NCBI GenBank assembly: GCA_015179125.1
Contig: WHVA01000081.1
Span: 124,001 to 188,000, forward strand
Direction of reading: 5' to 3'
DNA length: 64,000 nt
Origin: Gautieria morchelliformis
Lineage: Eukaryota > Basidiomycota > Agaricomycetes > Gomphales > Gomphaceae
Below the pieces are notes generated by a model. The model was given only the letters and a program-made list of their open reading frames with translations, searched no databases and had not been told where the DNA came from. Below are positions 11,304-23,642 of this stretch, in pieces (within the stretch, counting starts at the first letter, position 1; the number at the start of each line of letters is the position of its first letter). The position numbers and the translations under genes are program-made.

Positions 11304-11678
11304 ATGATACCAAGTAATCACAACGACGCCTCGACGGTGACCCTTGATCTTCCCGACAAGCTGAAAAGCCGTCACATTTCGCCGGTCTTCCATTCAAGCC
11401 TCATACAGCGATACGAGGCTAACAACGACGAATTGTTCCCTCGTCGTGAGGCCAAGTCATTTTATGACTTCGGAGCGAATGACGATGAGGAGTGGCTCGT
11501 CGATGAGATTATCGCACATCGATGGATAAACTCAACGGACCTGGAGTTCCAGGTCCATTGGACCCTAGGCAACATGACATGGGAACCCATGTTGTCCTGC
11601 AAGGACCTTGAAGCCCTAGATAGCTATCTAGAGCTTGGGGGGGTGAGCAAGCCATGTGACCTCCCCAGACGCCGCTAG
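11304..11678 (+). pseudogene. Ty3/gypsy pol C-terminus with chromodomain
   Basis: The frame encodes the tail of a gypsy integrase: a GPY/F-like stretch (TLDLPDKLKSRHISPVFHSSL), then a Tyr/Phe-Asp-Phe-Gly linker and a chromodomain (EWLVDEIIAHRW, FQVHWTLGNMTWEP, ALDSYLELGGV). The upstream integrase, RT and Gag are missing, so it is a 5'-truncated remnant. It is followed 114 bp later by another long ORF in the same direction, and then by an LTR start. Confidence 0.8.
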
Positions 11679-11792
11679 ACGCGTCTGTCCAGACCACGTG
11701 ATGCGCCGGCCACAGCGTGGTTAAATTTTCACCTCGGATCTTTCCGAGGGCGCATCGCTTCTTGGAAGCCTACCACCATCATCCCCACAAAG

Positions 11793-13780
11793 ATGATTCC
11801 CCCCAAAGATGGGATGGACGTTGATCCATCAATGTCCACAACACGAGCAACGGCCCTGAGACAGGGGGCCGCAGATATTCTCCATGCTCCAGTAGACCAG
11901 GAGCACTGGATGATAGTGGGATGGGAGGACGCCCTCGCCATCGTCCACCCGGACGATTGCGCAACGTGCGCGGACTACGCCGCGCACTTAAGGGCCGCAA
12001 CAGGCACCCGCAAGGTCAAATTGCAGGACGAAGACATCGGCGACACCATCGATGCAGCCTGGGGATGGCTCCCAAGGGGCATCGCACGTGACGCGCAAGA
12101 AGAGCCCCTCCGGGACATCCACGACCTCAAAAAAGAGGTCAAGGAGTTGGAACGCGCGGTCGAAGACCGCAACGACGCACTCGAAACCAAGCGCGCCAAG
12201 ATCAAGGAACTGGAGCAGCAGCTGAGCGCAGCCCAGCTCCAGGTTACCCTGGTCCACGCTGCCTCAAAAAGGCCGCGACATGACCCAGCCACGGACCCAG
12301 TGGTCGGGCCATCATCACCTCGCGTGACGGCGCCTTTGCCGGCGTGCACAACATCGGGGCTAACGTCCCGATTGTCGGCGCCGACCCCGACAACAACGAC
12401 AATGACGGAAGGGCATAGCGCGCCTTCCAACTCTGTGTACGGCGCCCCAGAAGAATGGGAGTCAGACTCGTCCATCTGGAAGACGTACGACCCGGAAAGG
12501 GCACAGCGGCTGGCAGAGCAGCCAAAGAAAAAGCGCAAGAAATTGCGCGGCACCCCCAACACCATCAATGGGCTAGCCATTGCGAGGGAAAGCGCGATTA
12601 GCGCTTACCTAGCGGCGTCATTGTCACACACTATCAACGACCCCGCCCTTCAACGGCGGATAGCACAGGTCGAGGCCCAGTACATCGGGCCTGGCGTGGC
12701 CCTGCCTCCACCGGTGGGGACAGTTCACTCTCCCTACCCGGAGGAGGGGACGCTCATCCCACTCGGAGATCCACCGATCTCCGAGACGGGCCTCCTACCA
12801 CGGCCGGTAGGGAAGGCCCAACAGTGTCATACTCAATGGTACGACGTCTGCCCGCTCGACGACCCATGCTTCGTCGAACTCCTAGCATGGGCAAAAGAAA
12901 CGCCACAGCTCGCACGTACGCGCGAGATGATTGGCGTATTTAAACACATCGAGCGCGAACAACGCGCTCGCAATCCCAAAAGGGATTGTCTCGTGATAGC
13001 GGGCGGTACCCCACACGATATCGTAGCCATCCTAAAGGGTTGGATACACAACCCTGAAGGAATCCCATCAGCCATCCGTGACAACGCGGATGGCACCTTC
13101 AACCTAGATGACATGGACGTCTGGATGTGGTTGAAGGCCCTTGCGCCCCGGGTCAAAGGGGTCGCATCACCTCTCAGGGCGAGGCTACTCAACCTATTCG
13201 GCTCGACAGACCAATGGTCGAGCCTCGTCAACGCCAGGGAAGTGCTGACGCCTCAGAGCACCACCCTGCGGCTCTCCATCACGGGCCCATTCCCCATGGG
13301 GGCCGAGCCGGCCCCGACATCCCCCTCGCCGAGATCGCGAGATGGTTGGCCGGCTATGCGGGGGTCACTCGCGAGCGAGTGGCACGCATTGAACACTATG
13401 TTCAACGCAGCATCACCGGCGCGGCATTCAGTGCTGCCGCCCGCGAGGGCCAACAAAAGGTCCTCGAGACCAGCCATATGAGGGCCGCAGTGCCGCGACC
13501 CCTCACTCACGCTCAGCTCAACCAAGAGCTGGCGCGCTTCCGGCCCCCTCCTCAGACTGAGGACCCGGCCATTGAGGCCATGCTCCGCGAGGACGCTGGC
13601 CTCATCACCCAAGCGGATACCGCCGCTAGTGGTGAGGCTGACCAGCCTCACCCAATCACCACCGATGACGCGGAGGTGCCCCCAGAGGAGTCACGCGCTC
13701 CACCAGCCCCGTACAACGACGACGTCATCGTATCAGCCACTCTAGAGGACTCCATTATGGATGACCTCTATGAGTCGTAG
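11793..13780 (+). pseudogene. Large extra ORF downstream of gypsy pol, one frameshift
   Basis: An ATG at 11793 starts a frame of about 500 codons that shifts once near 13,300-13,320 and then continues in another frame to a stop at 13,780, together about 660 residues. The N-terminal quarter is acidic. Residues about 105-150 form a strong coiled coil (heptads in KKEVKELERAVEDRNDALE). The middle is Pro/Thr-rich with basic patches, and the rest is helical and lacks a recognised domain. No zinc knuckle or catalytic motif is visible. It sits between the gypsy chromodomain and the polypurine tract, so it seems to be part of that element: a third ORF in the place where an env-like or late Gag-like gene would be. 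Function unknown. Confidence 0.6.
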
Positions 13781-13800
13781 TTGACCCCTATAGTTGTCTA

Positions 13801-14000
13801 TAGAGGGGGAGGGTGTAAATAACCTATGTATCTACATGTACAATAGTTATTACATAATCCCAGTGGGCCCCTTAGGGACCCACTGTATAGTTTATGCGTG
13901 GGAACCGGCCAGCGGTTCCCATCGCATCTTACTCTTACCTGTCACTACGTAGCATTCAGAATACCACTCATTGGTCAAGTTCTGCAGTGCCCTTGTGATA
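13801..14000 (+). mobile_element. Polypurine tract and start of gypsy 3' LTR
   Basis: The purine tract AGAGGGGGAGGG (13802-13813) is followed at 13814 by TGTAAATAAC, as expected for a 3' LTR. The first 41 bp are nearly palindromic (TGTAAATAAC with GTTATTACA ending at 13854). The right boundary is not clear; the sequence fades into unique DNA before 14,440. Nothing else is seen between 14,000 and 14,440. Confidence 0.5.
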
Positions 14001-14442
14001 CAAGGTCCTAAGATCAACATCTTTACAACAGGACACACATACAATAGAAACAACTGCTGATACGAACATGAAACAACAGAGAGGTGAGCTAGCGAAGAGC
14101 ACATTGAGACAATATGCCTTGGGCCCTGCATAACTCTTATCCTGCACTGACTCCTGGCCCATGGGCTCCATTCTGCATGAAAGGCGGGCAGGGTGCTGCA
14201 CGAATGCTTCCTAACCATATAAACACTGCATGTAGACCCAGGACTGACAGATGATGGTGATAGTGATGTATTATAGTATTGGTGAGGGGTGGTTGGTCAT
14301 GGCTGATGGTGGGAGTGAAGACAAATGATGCAAATGATGAAGGTGCTCAGCACACCAATCGAACAATAAACGGATATGTTCAAAGGGTGATGTGTTTGAG
14401 CAGGGGGGTGATCATGCTAAAATAAACGAGTCATGACCCTCA

Positions 14443-14765
14443 CCATCCCTTTTTTGCTAGCTATGGCTCCAAAGGCGCAGCATATGATGCTGGCTTGATT
14501 TCTCCAATTGAAGGTCTCGGTGCCCTTTCTGCAGATGAATATACCACTCTTGTTCATCCAGCCTACCCACATCATAGCATCCGTATCACACAGACTACTG
14601 GTGCCTTTTGCGACGACACTGTCAGGTCAGTCTTGAAGTCTGTATTAAACTTTCCTGATTTAGCATAGGTCGTACACAGGTTACCTGAGTTTCCAAGCTC
14701 GTCATCTGGTAGTTCTATGCCTCTTCAATCTTCATTCAACGTGGATTGACGTCAACAATTCTTTT
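14443..14765 (+). pseudogene. Inverted partial copy of the carboxypeptidase 5' end
   Basis: This stretch is an inverted copy, about 90% identical by eye, of 16577-16897, the first exons and introns of the carboxypeptidase gene on the other strand. It still encodes [11 protein letters not shown] and TGAFCDDTV, and it keeps the first intron, so it arose from genomic DNA and not from mRNA. It lacks the start codon and everything beyond exon 3. The portion 14660-14720 is almost unchanged while flanking parts differ more, which would fit patchy gene conversion. Confidence 0.85.
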
Positions 14766-14828
14766 TTTATTCTTGAACGATTAGGTTCGCCAGTACAACA
14801 TCGTGGCCAGTGAGAACCTACTGCAATC

Positions 14829-16957
14829 CTACAACTCTTTCTTGGCTAACCAGCGCTTTACAAGTTCCAATGCCTCCGCCGGTTTGTCATACGGAACCAT
14901 ATGTCCTGCCCCTTCAATGGTGGCAAAGGTCAGTCCCTCCTCGGTCCTGGTGAGACCCGCAGGTTTGCCATCGACTTTCCACTCCCGTAGTTCTTGCGAG
15001 GCGAATCTACTCTGCCCTGACCATTCCATAGCAAGTGTAAAGCGCTCGTTGCCGACCTGGGTATAATCGCTGTAAGTATGCTATTTTTCACAGGGCATAG
15101 GACCCACCCAATTGCAAACCCAATCATATGACCCAACGTAGATAAGTACCCTTATTCCACGCTCAAGCAGTTCAGCGACATAAAATTGTGTCTGATGGCT
15201 AACATCGTCCAGGTTCTGTCGGAACGCATTCCCTACTTCGGGAGAGCAACTCGTGAAGTTCCCGACAGACGGATCAACACCGAGGATCTGGCGAGTCGCA
15301 GGCAAGTTCAAATAGTTGGTAATGTGGCTAACGGAAGATCAGTTAGCTCGGCATGGGAAGCAACTGGATAGTATTTACACCGTGACAGGATAGCAGAGCG
15401 TCTCCCAATATTCACCCTCACAATCTTTCGAAACATCGTATGGATTCCTGCCTGATAGATATGAACTTTAATATCGAAGAAGTATCGCTGCGCTCTCACC
15501 AGTCAACATATAGGGATTAGCAATTTCTGAATAGCAGAATTGTTGGGCGGCGCCACAAGACATTGCATCAAATATGTCTACACAAGAGTCCTGCATCATA
15601 CGTTGGCAGCGAGGGAGCTGGCAAGGTTAAGATCATAAGTGTCGGTCAAATCATCACATCATGCATGCGACCTCACAGCTTGTTTCATACGGACGCACAC
15701 CGATATGTCCTGGAACGCCGGCACGCTCGCACCCGTGCACTGCATGTCGTAATACGATAGCATTGTGCTGCTTGCAGGGTTAGATGACTATCGCAGCAAG
15801 CCGGGCCACCGACTATTCCGACTAACCGAGAAAAATCCGTGAGCCCGTTTCCTACCCGGTCATCTTTCAGAATTTTATTAGATTACCACAGACGCGAGAC
15901 GCACCGATCATGACTGAAACCAGGTTGACAGGCGTAAGCCCAGCACCGACTGCCTGCTTATTCTCATCGTATATTTGGGAGGCGAACACGGGGAGATAAC
16001 GGCCCTTAAGACATGCGGGTTACAACGTCTGGTCAGACTGGTTAAGCCTGGCTTACCCCATAAGATTCGCCAGCGAGGTGGAACGGCCTCCCTTTGAATT
16101 CGCTGAAAGTGTCGAAAAAGATTCTAGCGAACGCTGCAATATCTTTGGCAGCATCTTCCGTTGTACCCTGGGTTCAGACATTATTGGGACACACTTTGTC
16201 TGTACAGAAATAGATATTCCTACAACAGCTTGTCCGTACTCAGCGTAACTCCAGCCTACACCGATAGGTTGGTCAATGAAGAAAATATTCGCATTTGAGT
16301 TCCAGGAGTAGGGATTGAATGATGTTCCATTGGCGTCCTTGATCTGGCAGGGGCCTGCATGCTGTGTGATCAGAGTCCGTGATGGGTATGTGCCAAAACG
16401 AAACGTCTACCTAGCTCCATGAACAGACCCAGGGATGAGGAACATCCGGGACCTGGATATCCAGACTTACGTGCCTGTAAGAACTGTAACAAACTGGTGC
16501 ATACCTCCATTAGTCCACAGTATCACATCATCCGTCTTAGGGTCATTCCTGCTTTCAAAGAAATAAAAGAACTATTGTTGACGTCAATCCACGCTGAATG
16601 AAAATTGGGGAGGCATAGAACTACCAGATGACGAGCTTGGAAACTCAGGTAACCTGTGTACGACCTATGCTAAATCAGGAAATAGGAGTGGTTTAATACG
16701 GACTTTAAGACTGACCTAACAGTGTCGTCGCAAAAGGCTCCAGTGGTCTGTTTGATACGAATGCTATGATGTGGGTAGGCTGGATGATCAAGAGTGGTAT
16801 ATTCGTCCGCAGAAAGGGCACCGAGATCTTCAATTGGAGAAATCAAGCCGGCATCGTACGCTGCGCCTTTGGAGCCGTAGTTAACAAAAAAGGGATGCTG
16901 AGTAGCCGCAACTTGCAAGAGACGTGCAGCAAGAAAGACACATGCCAACACCAACAT
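14829..16957 (-). CDS. Secreted/vacuolar serine carboxypeptidase (S10, carboxypeptidase Y-like)
   Basis: Thirteen exons with twelve introns of 48-59 bp give 495 codons plus a stop (1,488 nt). Exon 1 codes a signal peptide ([18 protein letters not shown]) followed by a mature N-terminus. Family landmarks in order are [19 protein letters not shown] (oxyanion region), [22 protein letters not shown] with the catalytic serine, [14 protein letters not shown] with the catalytic aspartate, and [11 protein letters not shown] with the catalytic histidine. S10 enzymes remove C-terminal residues from peptides at acid pH in vacuoles or outside the cell. The triad is intact and the length is normal, so the gene looks functional. 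Exons (minus): 16957-16716, 16664-16625, 16571-16505, 16452-16411, 16354-16224, 16167-16057, 16004-15905, 15851-15827, 15767-15677, 15617-15500, 15451-15379, 15327-15108, 15056-14829. A partial inverted copy of its 5' end lies just past its 3' end. Confidence 0.93.
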
Positions 16958-18251
16958 GGTTCAGTAGAAACTAGCTACTGTAATATGCGCCAGTGATACT
17001 CTCATCGCCTATCCCGGGCCCATCGAGGGCAATGCCCGTGCCGACGGCAGCGTTGGTTTCGGCACCTCAAATATTTCCACTTCGAGTGATCACTGTGGGA
17101 ATCCGCCCACCTGGGTTTACAAATCCAGACCACGATATCTTGATGACTTTCCAAAATAATCCGTAAGCCATCCAACTGTTACCTAAAAGCAATAGTCTGC
17201 GATCTGACTGTCCAAATATAATCGACTTGCCATCCAAATGTCGCTAGCTATGAAACTTTTTACTGGGGTCGGCGCCCCCCGCCACGGCAGGCTCCCCGCC
17301 GCATCGCCGCATTGAATATAGTAGCGTAAAATAGCATTATGAATAAACTATACTTATACACTACTCAATAGCTGGAAACCTCAGGACCCTATACTATACT
17401 TGAATTGTGCCATCGATACGTTGCCCCAAGCTCATGGTGCGTTGAGCAATTCGCAGGTGCAGCGGGGGACCGGTACCGCCACCCGATTCCCAGTCGCTCT
17501 AGCTGTGATCGTTGCGCTGCTTCAGACCATGTATTTCCATAATAGTACAGTCCCCCAATATACAATCTTCGGGTGCACGCACCAATATTACAGGGGGCGG
17601 TATTTAGGGGAGACACTGACATGCTCGACGCCACGGGGATGGGGAAGGGCGGCGCGGAGGCGTGTGCATGCGCAAATCGGAAGTCGGCGGACTGTGTGGG
17701 AGCGCGGGCGCGGGGACGGCGATGAAGGGCGGGAGGCGGAGTGTGCGGGGAGGTAGTGGAGGAGCAGGGGAAGAGCAGGAGCGCTGTGCGCATAGTGTAG
17801 GTATACGTGTGCGTCTGTTCGGGGATATACGTCAAATAGAATATGGAAAAGCAAGGAAAGTGGGGGCGGCGCACCCAGGCGCGCAACCGCTCATCTGGAG
17901 CGCGATCTGGCCGTCGACTGTCCGCCACGCCTCGGTGACGAACGCAGGGGCCAAGACGATGAGCGGGGGCGTGCACCACGCGTGGCGCTGGGCGGAGCGG
18001 GAGGTGACAAGCCAGGTGAGGATGAGGGTGCGGAGGTAGGGCAGGACCGTCGGCACGAGCGCGAACACGGTAAAGTCGAAGAGCTGCACGCACGGCGCAC
18101 AGTGCGCGAGGTAAGGCCCGTACCTACATGCACACCGTTACGCAGACATGTACGGCAGGTAGGAGCGATGCACTTGGCGTATACGACCCGTGCTCCAATG
18201 AACGTGTGTATGCCTGTCAAACAATGGGCTGTTTAGAAAAAAATGGTGGTA
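16958..18251. other. No supported gene; GC-rich stretch with weak minus-strand frame
   Basis: The first 400 bp are featureless. From about 17,600 to 18,110 the DNA is GC-rich and open in several frames on both strands. The best candidate is a minus-strand frame at 17832-18110 with a hydrophobic segment (FTVFALVPTVLPYLRTLILTWLV), which could be part of a decayed membrane-protein gene. I found no start, no consistent splice pattern and no known family. Confidence 0.3.
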
Positions 18252-18740
18252 TTATAGCGGGGGTTCGTTTAGGGTCATCGTCTTTGTCGCCTGGTTCACG
18301 AAAAGGGAATAGCCGAGCGCATGGTAGAAACGAAGTGTTATTTCAGATGTCTGGCGCCTTAGGGTCAGAGTCTCTGGTGAGCTATGAGAAATAGATAGCG
18401 CTAATTCATCATCTTCGTGCCAGGTGGTGAGGTGCTCCGGAGAATTAGGCCGAGAGAACGGTGCAGAAAGCGGTTCAAAGTCATCAAGTGCGAACTGACG
18501 AACAGGCGGCTGTGGCTGGTCCGAGAATCAGATACCTCATAGCCACACCAGCCACCTTCATCATCGTATGAATAGATATCATCACCCTTTATCTCTTGCG
18601 CCTCCCTCGTGCCAACACTGCCAGCCAAGATGTAGTTGTCCGGAAGGGTTTCTGGATCGGAGGAGAGCGAATTAGCATCACCTCACCATCCAAATTAATG
18701 CCTCCGGTATCATATTCGACCTGATTACGGTTTGCGAGCT
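18252..18740 (-). pseudogene. Remnant of an unidentified protein gene
   Basis: The last frame, ending in TAA at 18252-18254, is open for about 100 codons without any ATG. It has a codon pattern like real coding DNA (for example RQFALDDFEPLSAPFSRPN and TSEITLRFYHALGYSLF). Upstream the similarity to coding sequence moves between frames (DNYILAGSVGTREAQ, then LELANRNQVEYDTGG), with no plausible introns at the shifts. That suggests small indels in a dead gene. Family not recognised. Confidence 0.4.
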
Positions 18741-19236
18741 CTAGGGCTTCAGCATCCCGCTATAGATGCCGTTTGATTGTCCGGCTTTGCTGCCAGGGCA
18801 GAACTGCCTTTTGCACAGGGTGCAGGAGACAGAGCATTCTACAATGTGGTGGTGTCAGACAGAGCCTAGCTATAGCTCAGAGCAGTGGCAGCGTCGAGCG
18901 AGGACCTTAAAGACACACGCGACGCGTGCCTCACGTGACTCTGCGGCCGCGACGAGATCCGCATAGAAAAACATACTGTAAGTCTCGTAGCGTTGGACAA
19001 ACCTACTGGCCCACCTGTTTTACCGGGTGGCCGGGTGACCATGGAACGGGTGACTTGTAGGCTCCAGTATCATCAACATATGCGTGCGCCCATCATCACG
19101 CGTGTCACCAACGCTCGTGCCCGTCATTTTCAACGGCGACGACGAACCACACTTCAATTTCTCTCCTCTAATTTCGAAAAAAATCTGGGGCTCTTCATAG
19201 TAACATAATATAACTCCATCCCTCTGCCCCTTCAGG
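18741..19236. other. No gene seen
   Basis: About 500 bp upstream of copia-2 with only short frames. It contains GGTGGCCGGGTGACCATGG-like GC-rich words near 19,027, but nothing that can be assigned. Confidence 0.4.
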
Positions 19237-19241
19237 AAAAC

Positions 19242-19352
19242 TGTTGCTGCAGTAACGTGACGCAGTACATCACGTGATCGTATCGATATGGTGTCTGAGT
19301 TCGAAGAAGGAACTATACATTTTCCTTCTTCGAACTCAGCTTAATTGTATCA
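19242..19352 (+). repeat. 5' LTR of copia-2 (111 bp)
   Basis: Starts TGTTGCTGCAG and ends TTGTATCA. It contains a CACGTG palindrome in the U3 part and a perfect 17-bp inverted repeat (CTGAGTTCGAAGAAGGA with its complement) separated by a short spacer. Confidence 0.92.
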
Positions 19353-19364
19353 GGTTATGGGCCC
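19353..19364 (+). other. Primer-binding site of copia-2
   Basis: GGTTATGGGCCC immediately after the LTR end, complementary to an initiator tRNA-Met anticodon arm. It is the same site as in copia-1. Confidence 0.7.
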
Positions 19365-19431
19365 CGTGCCTTGATCGAAGGAGAAGAGCATCATTTCGTG
19401 TCTAAACCGAGGAAAGAGATTCCAAAACACA

Positions 19432-22400
19432 ATGTCCGGCTCAGAAGCCGAAAACAGCGCGAGAGGCATAAAGCTCACAAGCTCCAACTACAACACATGG
19501 ATAGTTGTGATGCAAGGGAAGCTAATGACCATCAACGCGTGGCGAATAATCACCGAGGACTCGAAAATGCCAACGGACGCAGCGCAGATAGAAAAGTGGC
19601 AGCTGAAAAGGGAAGAAGCGGCGGGCATCATACTGAAATCTCTAAATCCTACGCAGTACGTCCATATCGAAGGAGTTATGGACGATCCCGTCGAGATGTG
19701 GAAGAGATTGAGGGCCGCACACCGATCCCAAATCGCAAACAGCCGTTTCCATGCCATGCAAAAATTACTGAGCGTACACAAGGAAGACGAAGAATCCCTC
19801 ACAGACTACATCACCCGCATAAACTCGGCCACTAACGACCTCATTGCGCTCGCACCGAGCACGCTCACTACCCAAAACATTATCGATGAAATCGGGATAC
19901 ACGCAGCGATCGCGGGACTTGATCACGTCGAATACGGCGCCTTCACCTCATCCATTCTCCTGCTCAGTACCCTTGATCGTGCGACTATCGCCACGGCCTT
20001 TCGAAACGAGGACCTAAAACGCCAGACCTCCTTGAGCTCATCAACAGCAGCACTATCAGTGGCCTCAAAGAAGAGGAACAACACCACAACTTGCGCTGTC
20101 TGCAAGAAGAGAGGTCACACGGCGGATCAATGCTGGATCGCGCATCCAGAACTGCGACCAGCACGCCGAGGTGAAGCGAATCGAAAAGAGATGGGTGCGA
20201 ATCAAGCAATGGTGCCTATTCAGAACGAAGCCACGCAGGAGCTCGCTGGAAACGCAAGTCTACGACCCTCGTCACCTTCCTACACAGGCAGCGACACTGA
20301 CCTACGTTGGAACACAGATACAGGGGCCACAAGCCATATGACGCCCCATCGTCATTGGCTCCGAGACTATGAAGTTTACCGAGTACCCATCCGGTTAGCG
20401 ACAAACGAGGTCGTATATTCGGCAGGAAGGGGCAAAGTCTTGTTTATTCCCAAAATAGACGGGAAATTAGCACACAATGTTATTTTCTCCCAAGTCTTGC
20501 ACGTACCAGCACTCCAGAATAATTTACTCGCAGTCCTCCATCTAACTACCCATCACGGATTCTCAGTCAACATCGTGAAAAATCGCATATCATTTGCCCA
20601 AGACGGAAAACTGCGTTTCTGCGCTACCGTGCAGAACGGGATGGGATTCCTAACTGGGGATACAGTACCAAACCCTGTACACACCCTTGCTACCTCATCA
20701 CCAGCTGTGGACCGTCAGTTGCTGCACAAACAACTCGCGCATATAGGTCGAGCACGCCTAGAAAGACTTCTAAAGGATGATATGGCAAGTGGAATACATG
20801 CGAGCGAAAGTACTGAGATCCCCCAAGTCTGCGAGCCCTGCATTGCTGCAAAACAACACCGTCTCCCCTTTCCAAAAAGGAGCGAAAATCGTGCATCCAG
20901 ACCACTCGATTTGGTCGTTTCCGATGTACACGGTCCCCTTCCAGTTCGCACATCATCTGGGTACCGATACTGGATTACATTCACAGATGACTGCACGAGA
21001 TATAGATGCGTCTACCTACTCAGAACAAAGGACGAAGCGTTTGACGCCTATCGGTCTTATGAGGCACTCGCAGAAAACCAGACCAATTCGCGGGTGCGAA
21101 GATTTAGGGATGATAAAGGGGGGGAATACATTGGCCACAAATGGACGCAACACTTCCAACACCGAGGTATAATACACGAGCACACAACAAAGGGAACACC
21201 GCAACAGAATGGGATCTCAGAACGGACAAATCGGACCCTCACCGAAGGAATAGTCGCCTTACTGCAGCAAGCCCGCCTACCAGCATCAATGTGGGGTGAT
21301 GCCCTAAAATTGTTAGTCAGAATCATCAATGCGACTCCAACTTCCGCTCTCCCAGACAAGACACCCTACCAAGCCTGGTACGGTAACAAACCGGATCTCG
21401 GAATGCTTCGTACTTTTGGCTGTGCTGCATATGTCCACATCCAGAAAAATGAGAGGAACAGCCTACAACCAAAATCCCAAAAGTGCATCTACCTTGGCTT
21501 TGAGAACGGTTACAAAGGTTGGCGCTGCCTTGACCCCCTCACGAAACGCACCTTCATATCCCGCGATGTCACTTTCGATGAATCTGATTTTCCAGGTCTC
21601 TCAATGACTACAAATACAAATGATGCAGCGACCCCACTGCCTGCCCTCTTGCCCGCCCAAGCTACTGCCGTACCAAATGCACAGCCCATTCCAGTCCCCG
21701 CACCCCTCAAAGACCATCAGCCCCCCCCAGCCCCAGCACCCCCCGAAGACCACCTTGACATCCTCCCACCCCCTCCTGAACTGATTCCAGAGCCAGATCC
21801 GGATCCCCCTGGACACCCTGAGCCGTCGCCACCGCCTCGCCGCTCCGGCCGAACCACGATCCGCCAAGATTACCGCCAACTCCACGACCCGTTCCTCAGA
21901 CCACGCCCCGCTCCTGACCATGAAGATCCAGGCCCTGAAGGGGGCGCCGCAGCTAGCGCATCAACCATCCAGGCCCTGGAGTTCATTTATGACAACTCGA
22001 ATGGCCTCAGCATGAACAAGATCTCACCGGACGCCATCGAGCTAGTGTTCAATGCGACCATTAAGGATGATCGGGTGCCCAAAACATTTGCCGAGGCAAT
22101 GCGACGTTCAGATGCGCCACTGTGGAGAGACTCAACAGACGCGGAAATCCAGGCACTACTAGAAAATGGAACATGGGTATTAGAAAAACTACCACCCGGA
22201 GAAAAGGCAATTGGCTCACGCTGGGTATTTCGGATAAAACTCCACTCTGACGGATCTCTGGATAAATACAAGAGTCGCCTAGTCGCAAAGGGTTACACCC
22301 AGCATCCAGGTATTGATTACGACGAGGTGTTCACCCCTACTGCACGATGGGCGGCACTACGCGCAATATTAGCTCAGGGGCACTCCAAGGAGCACATATT

Positions 22401-23615
22401 GAATCCATAGACATATCGAATGCGTACCTAAACGGAATCCTGGACAACGACGCGCGCATATACATGCAGCAGCCAGAAGGCTATCATCAGGGAGGGGCGG
22501 ATTGGGTATGCAGATTGAAGAGAGGGCTCTATGGCTTGAAACAGAGTGGAAGACTATGGTACGAACGACTCGGAACAGCCCTCGAGGGTATAGGATTCAA
22601 ACGTCTCCAATCTGATCCGAGTGTTTACGTCTGGATGAACAACTCAACCAGGATCGTCATCCCCGTATTTGTTGACGATCTCACCTTAGTGTCGGACTCG
22701 AAGCGAGAACTGGATCGAGTGAAGAGCGAACTAGGCAAGATCTTCAAGCTGAAGGATCTGGGACCGACAACGTCATTGTTGGGTGTGGAAGTGGAGTATG
22801 ACCGCTCACAAAAGCAATATATTCGGGAAATCTTGGAGCGATTCCAAATGTCGGATTGCCGACCAGTATTCACGCCGATGACCCTGGGTCTGAACCTGAG
22901 CTCGAGCATGGGACCTTCAACCCCAGAAGAGATAGAAGAGATGCAGAACGTACCGTATTTGAACGCTGTCGGCGCACTGAATTACCTGGCAATTGCAACC
23001 CGCCCTGATATCGTGTACGCTGTTGGTCGCCTTGCGCGATTCAATTCGAACCCCGGACCGACGCATTGGGCAGCAGTAAAGCACCTTTTGCGCTATCTAC
23101 AGGGTACCATTGACCTAACCCTCACATTTGCGCCTGACCACTCCGCTGAGTCGTTCCGGACATGGACGGATGCAGACCATGGAGGAAATCCCGATAGCGG
23201 CCGATCTACCTCGGGATTCCTTACTAAGATTGGGACTGGAGCAGTTAGTTGGGCCAGCAAGTTACAAAACTTCGTTACCTTATCCACCACCGAGGCCGAA
23301 TTCGTGGCCTCAGTCTTTGCAGGGACGGAAATCATATGGCTACGAAACCTCTTCAGCGAACTTGGCTCAAAACTCGACAAACCATCTCACCTCTACATCG
23401 ATAATCAATCCGCCCTCTCAGTCGCGAAGAACCCAGAGCATCACGGGCGAATGAAACACCTGGACCTTAGATACTTCTGGTTGCGAGAGAAAGTAGTCCA
23501 GAAACTCATTCAGATCGGATACGTACCTACGAACAGCATGCCAGCGGACCTACTGACGAAGGCTCTCCCTCGCGAACTAGTGGAACGCCATCGACGTACC
23601 ATGGGTCTTTATTGA
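19432..23615 (+). pseudogene. copia-2 Gag-Pol polyprotein, one frameshift
   Basis: ATG 19432 opens a frame of 992 codons that continues, after a one-base loss near 22,373, in a second frame to 23,615 (about 1,390 residues in total). Gag has a CCHC knuckle at residues 221-234 (CAVCKKRGHTADQC). Protease has WNTDTGATSHM with Asp 296. The integrase zinc motif is HKQLAHIG...CEPC, and its core has D498, D561 and E597, an exact D-x62-D-x35-E spacing. RT has motif C as VFVDDLTLV, and RNase H has TWTDADHGG, TTEAEFVAS and DNQSAL. The shift falls between RT motifs, in the stretch just before IDISNAYLNG. All other motifs are intact, so the copy is only one base away from an open frame. It may have moved with help from intact relatives. 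Confidence 0.92.
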
Positions 23616-23642
23616 TCGCCGATATACTGCGTCAAGGGGGTG

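Noticed and set aside
12244..12580. Minus-strand frames opposite the gypsy 3' ORF
   Set aside because: They mirror the codon structure of the plus-strand ORF, which has a continuous coiled coil and long open frame.
17389..18093. Long frames on both strands
   Set aside because: High GC content makes all frames open; only a weak hydrophobic segment on the minus strand is worth keeping as a note.
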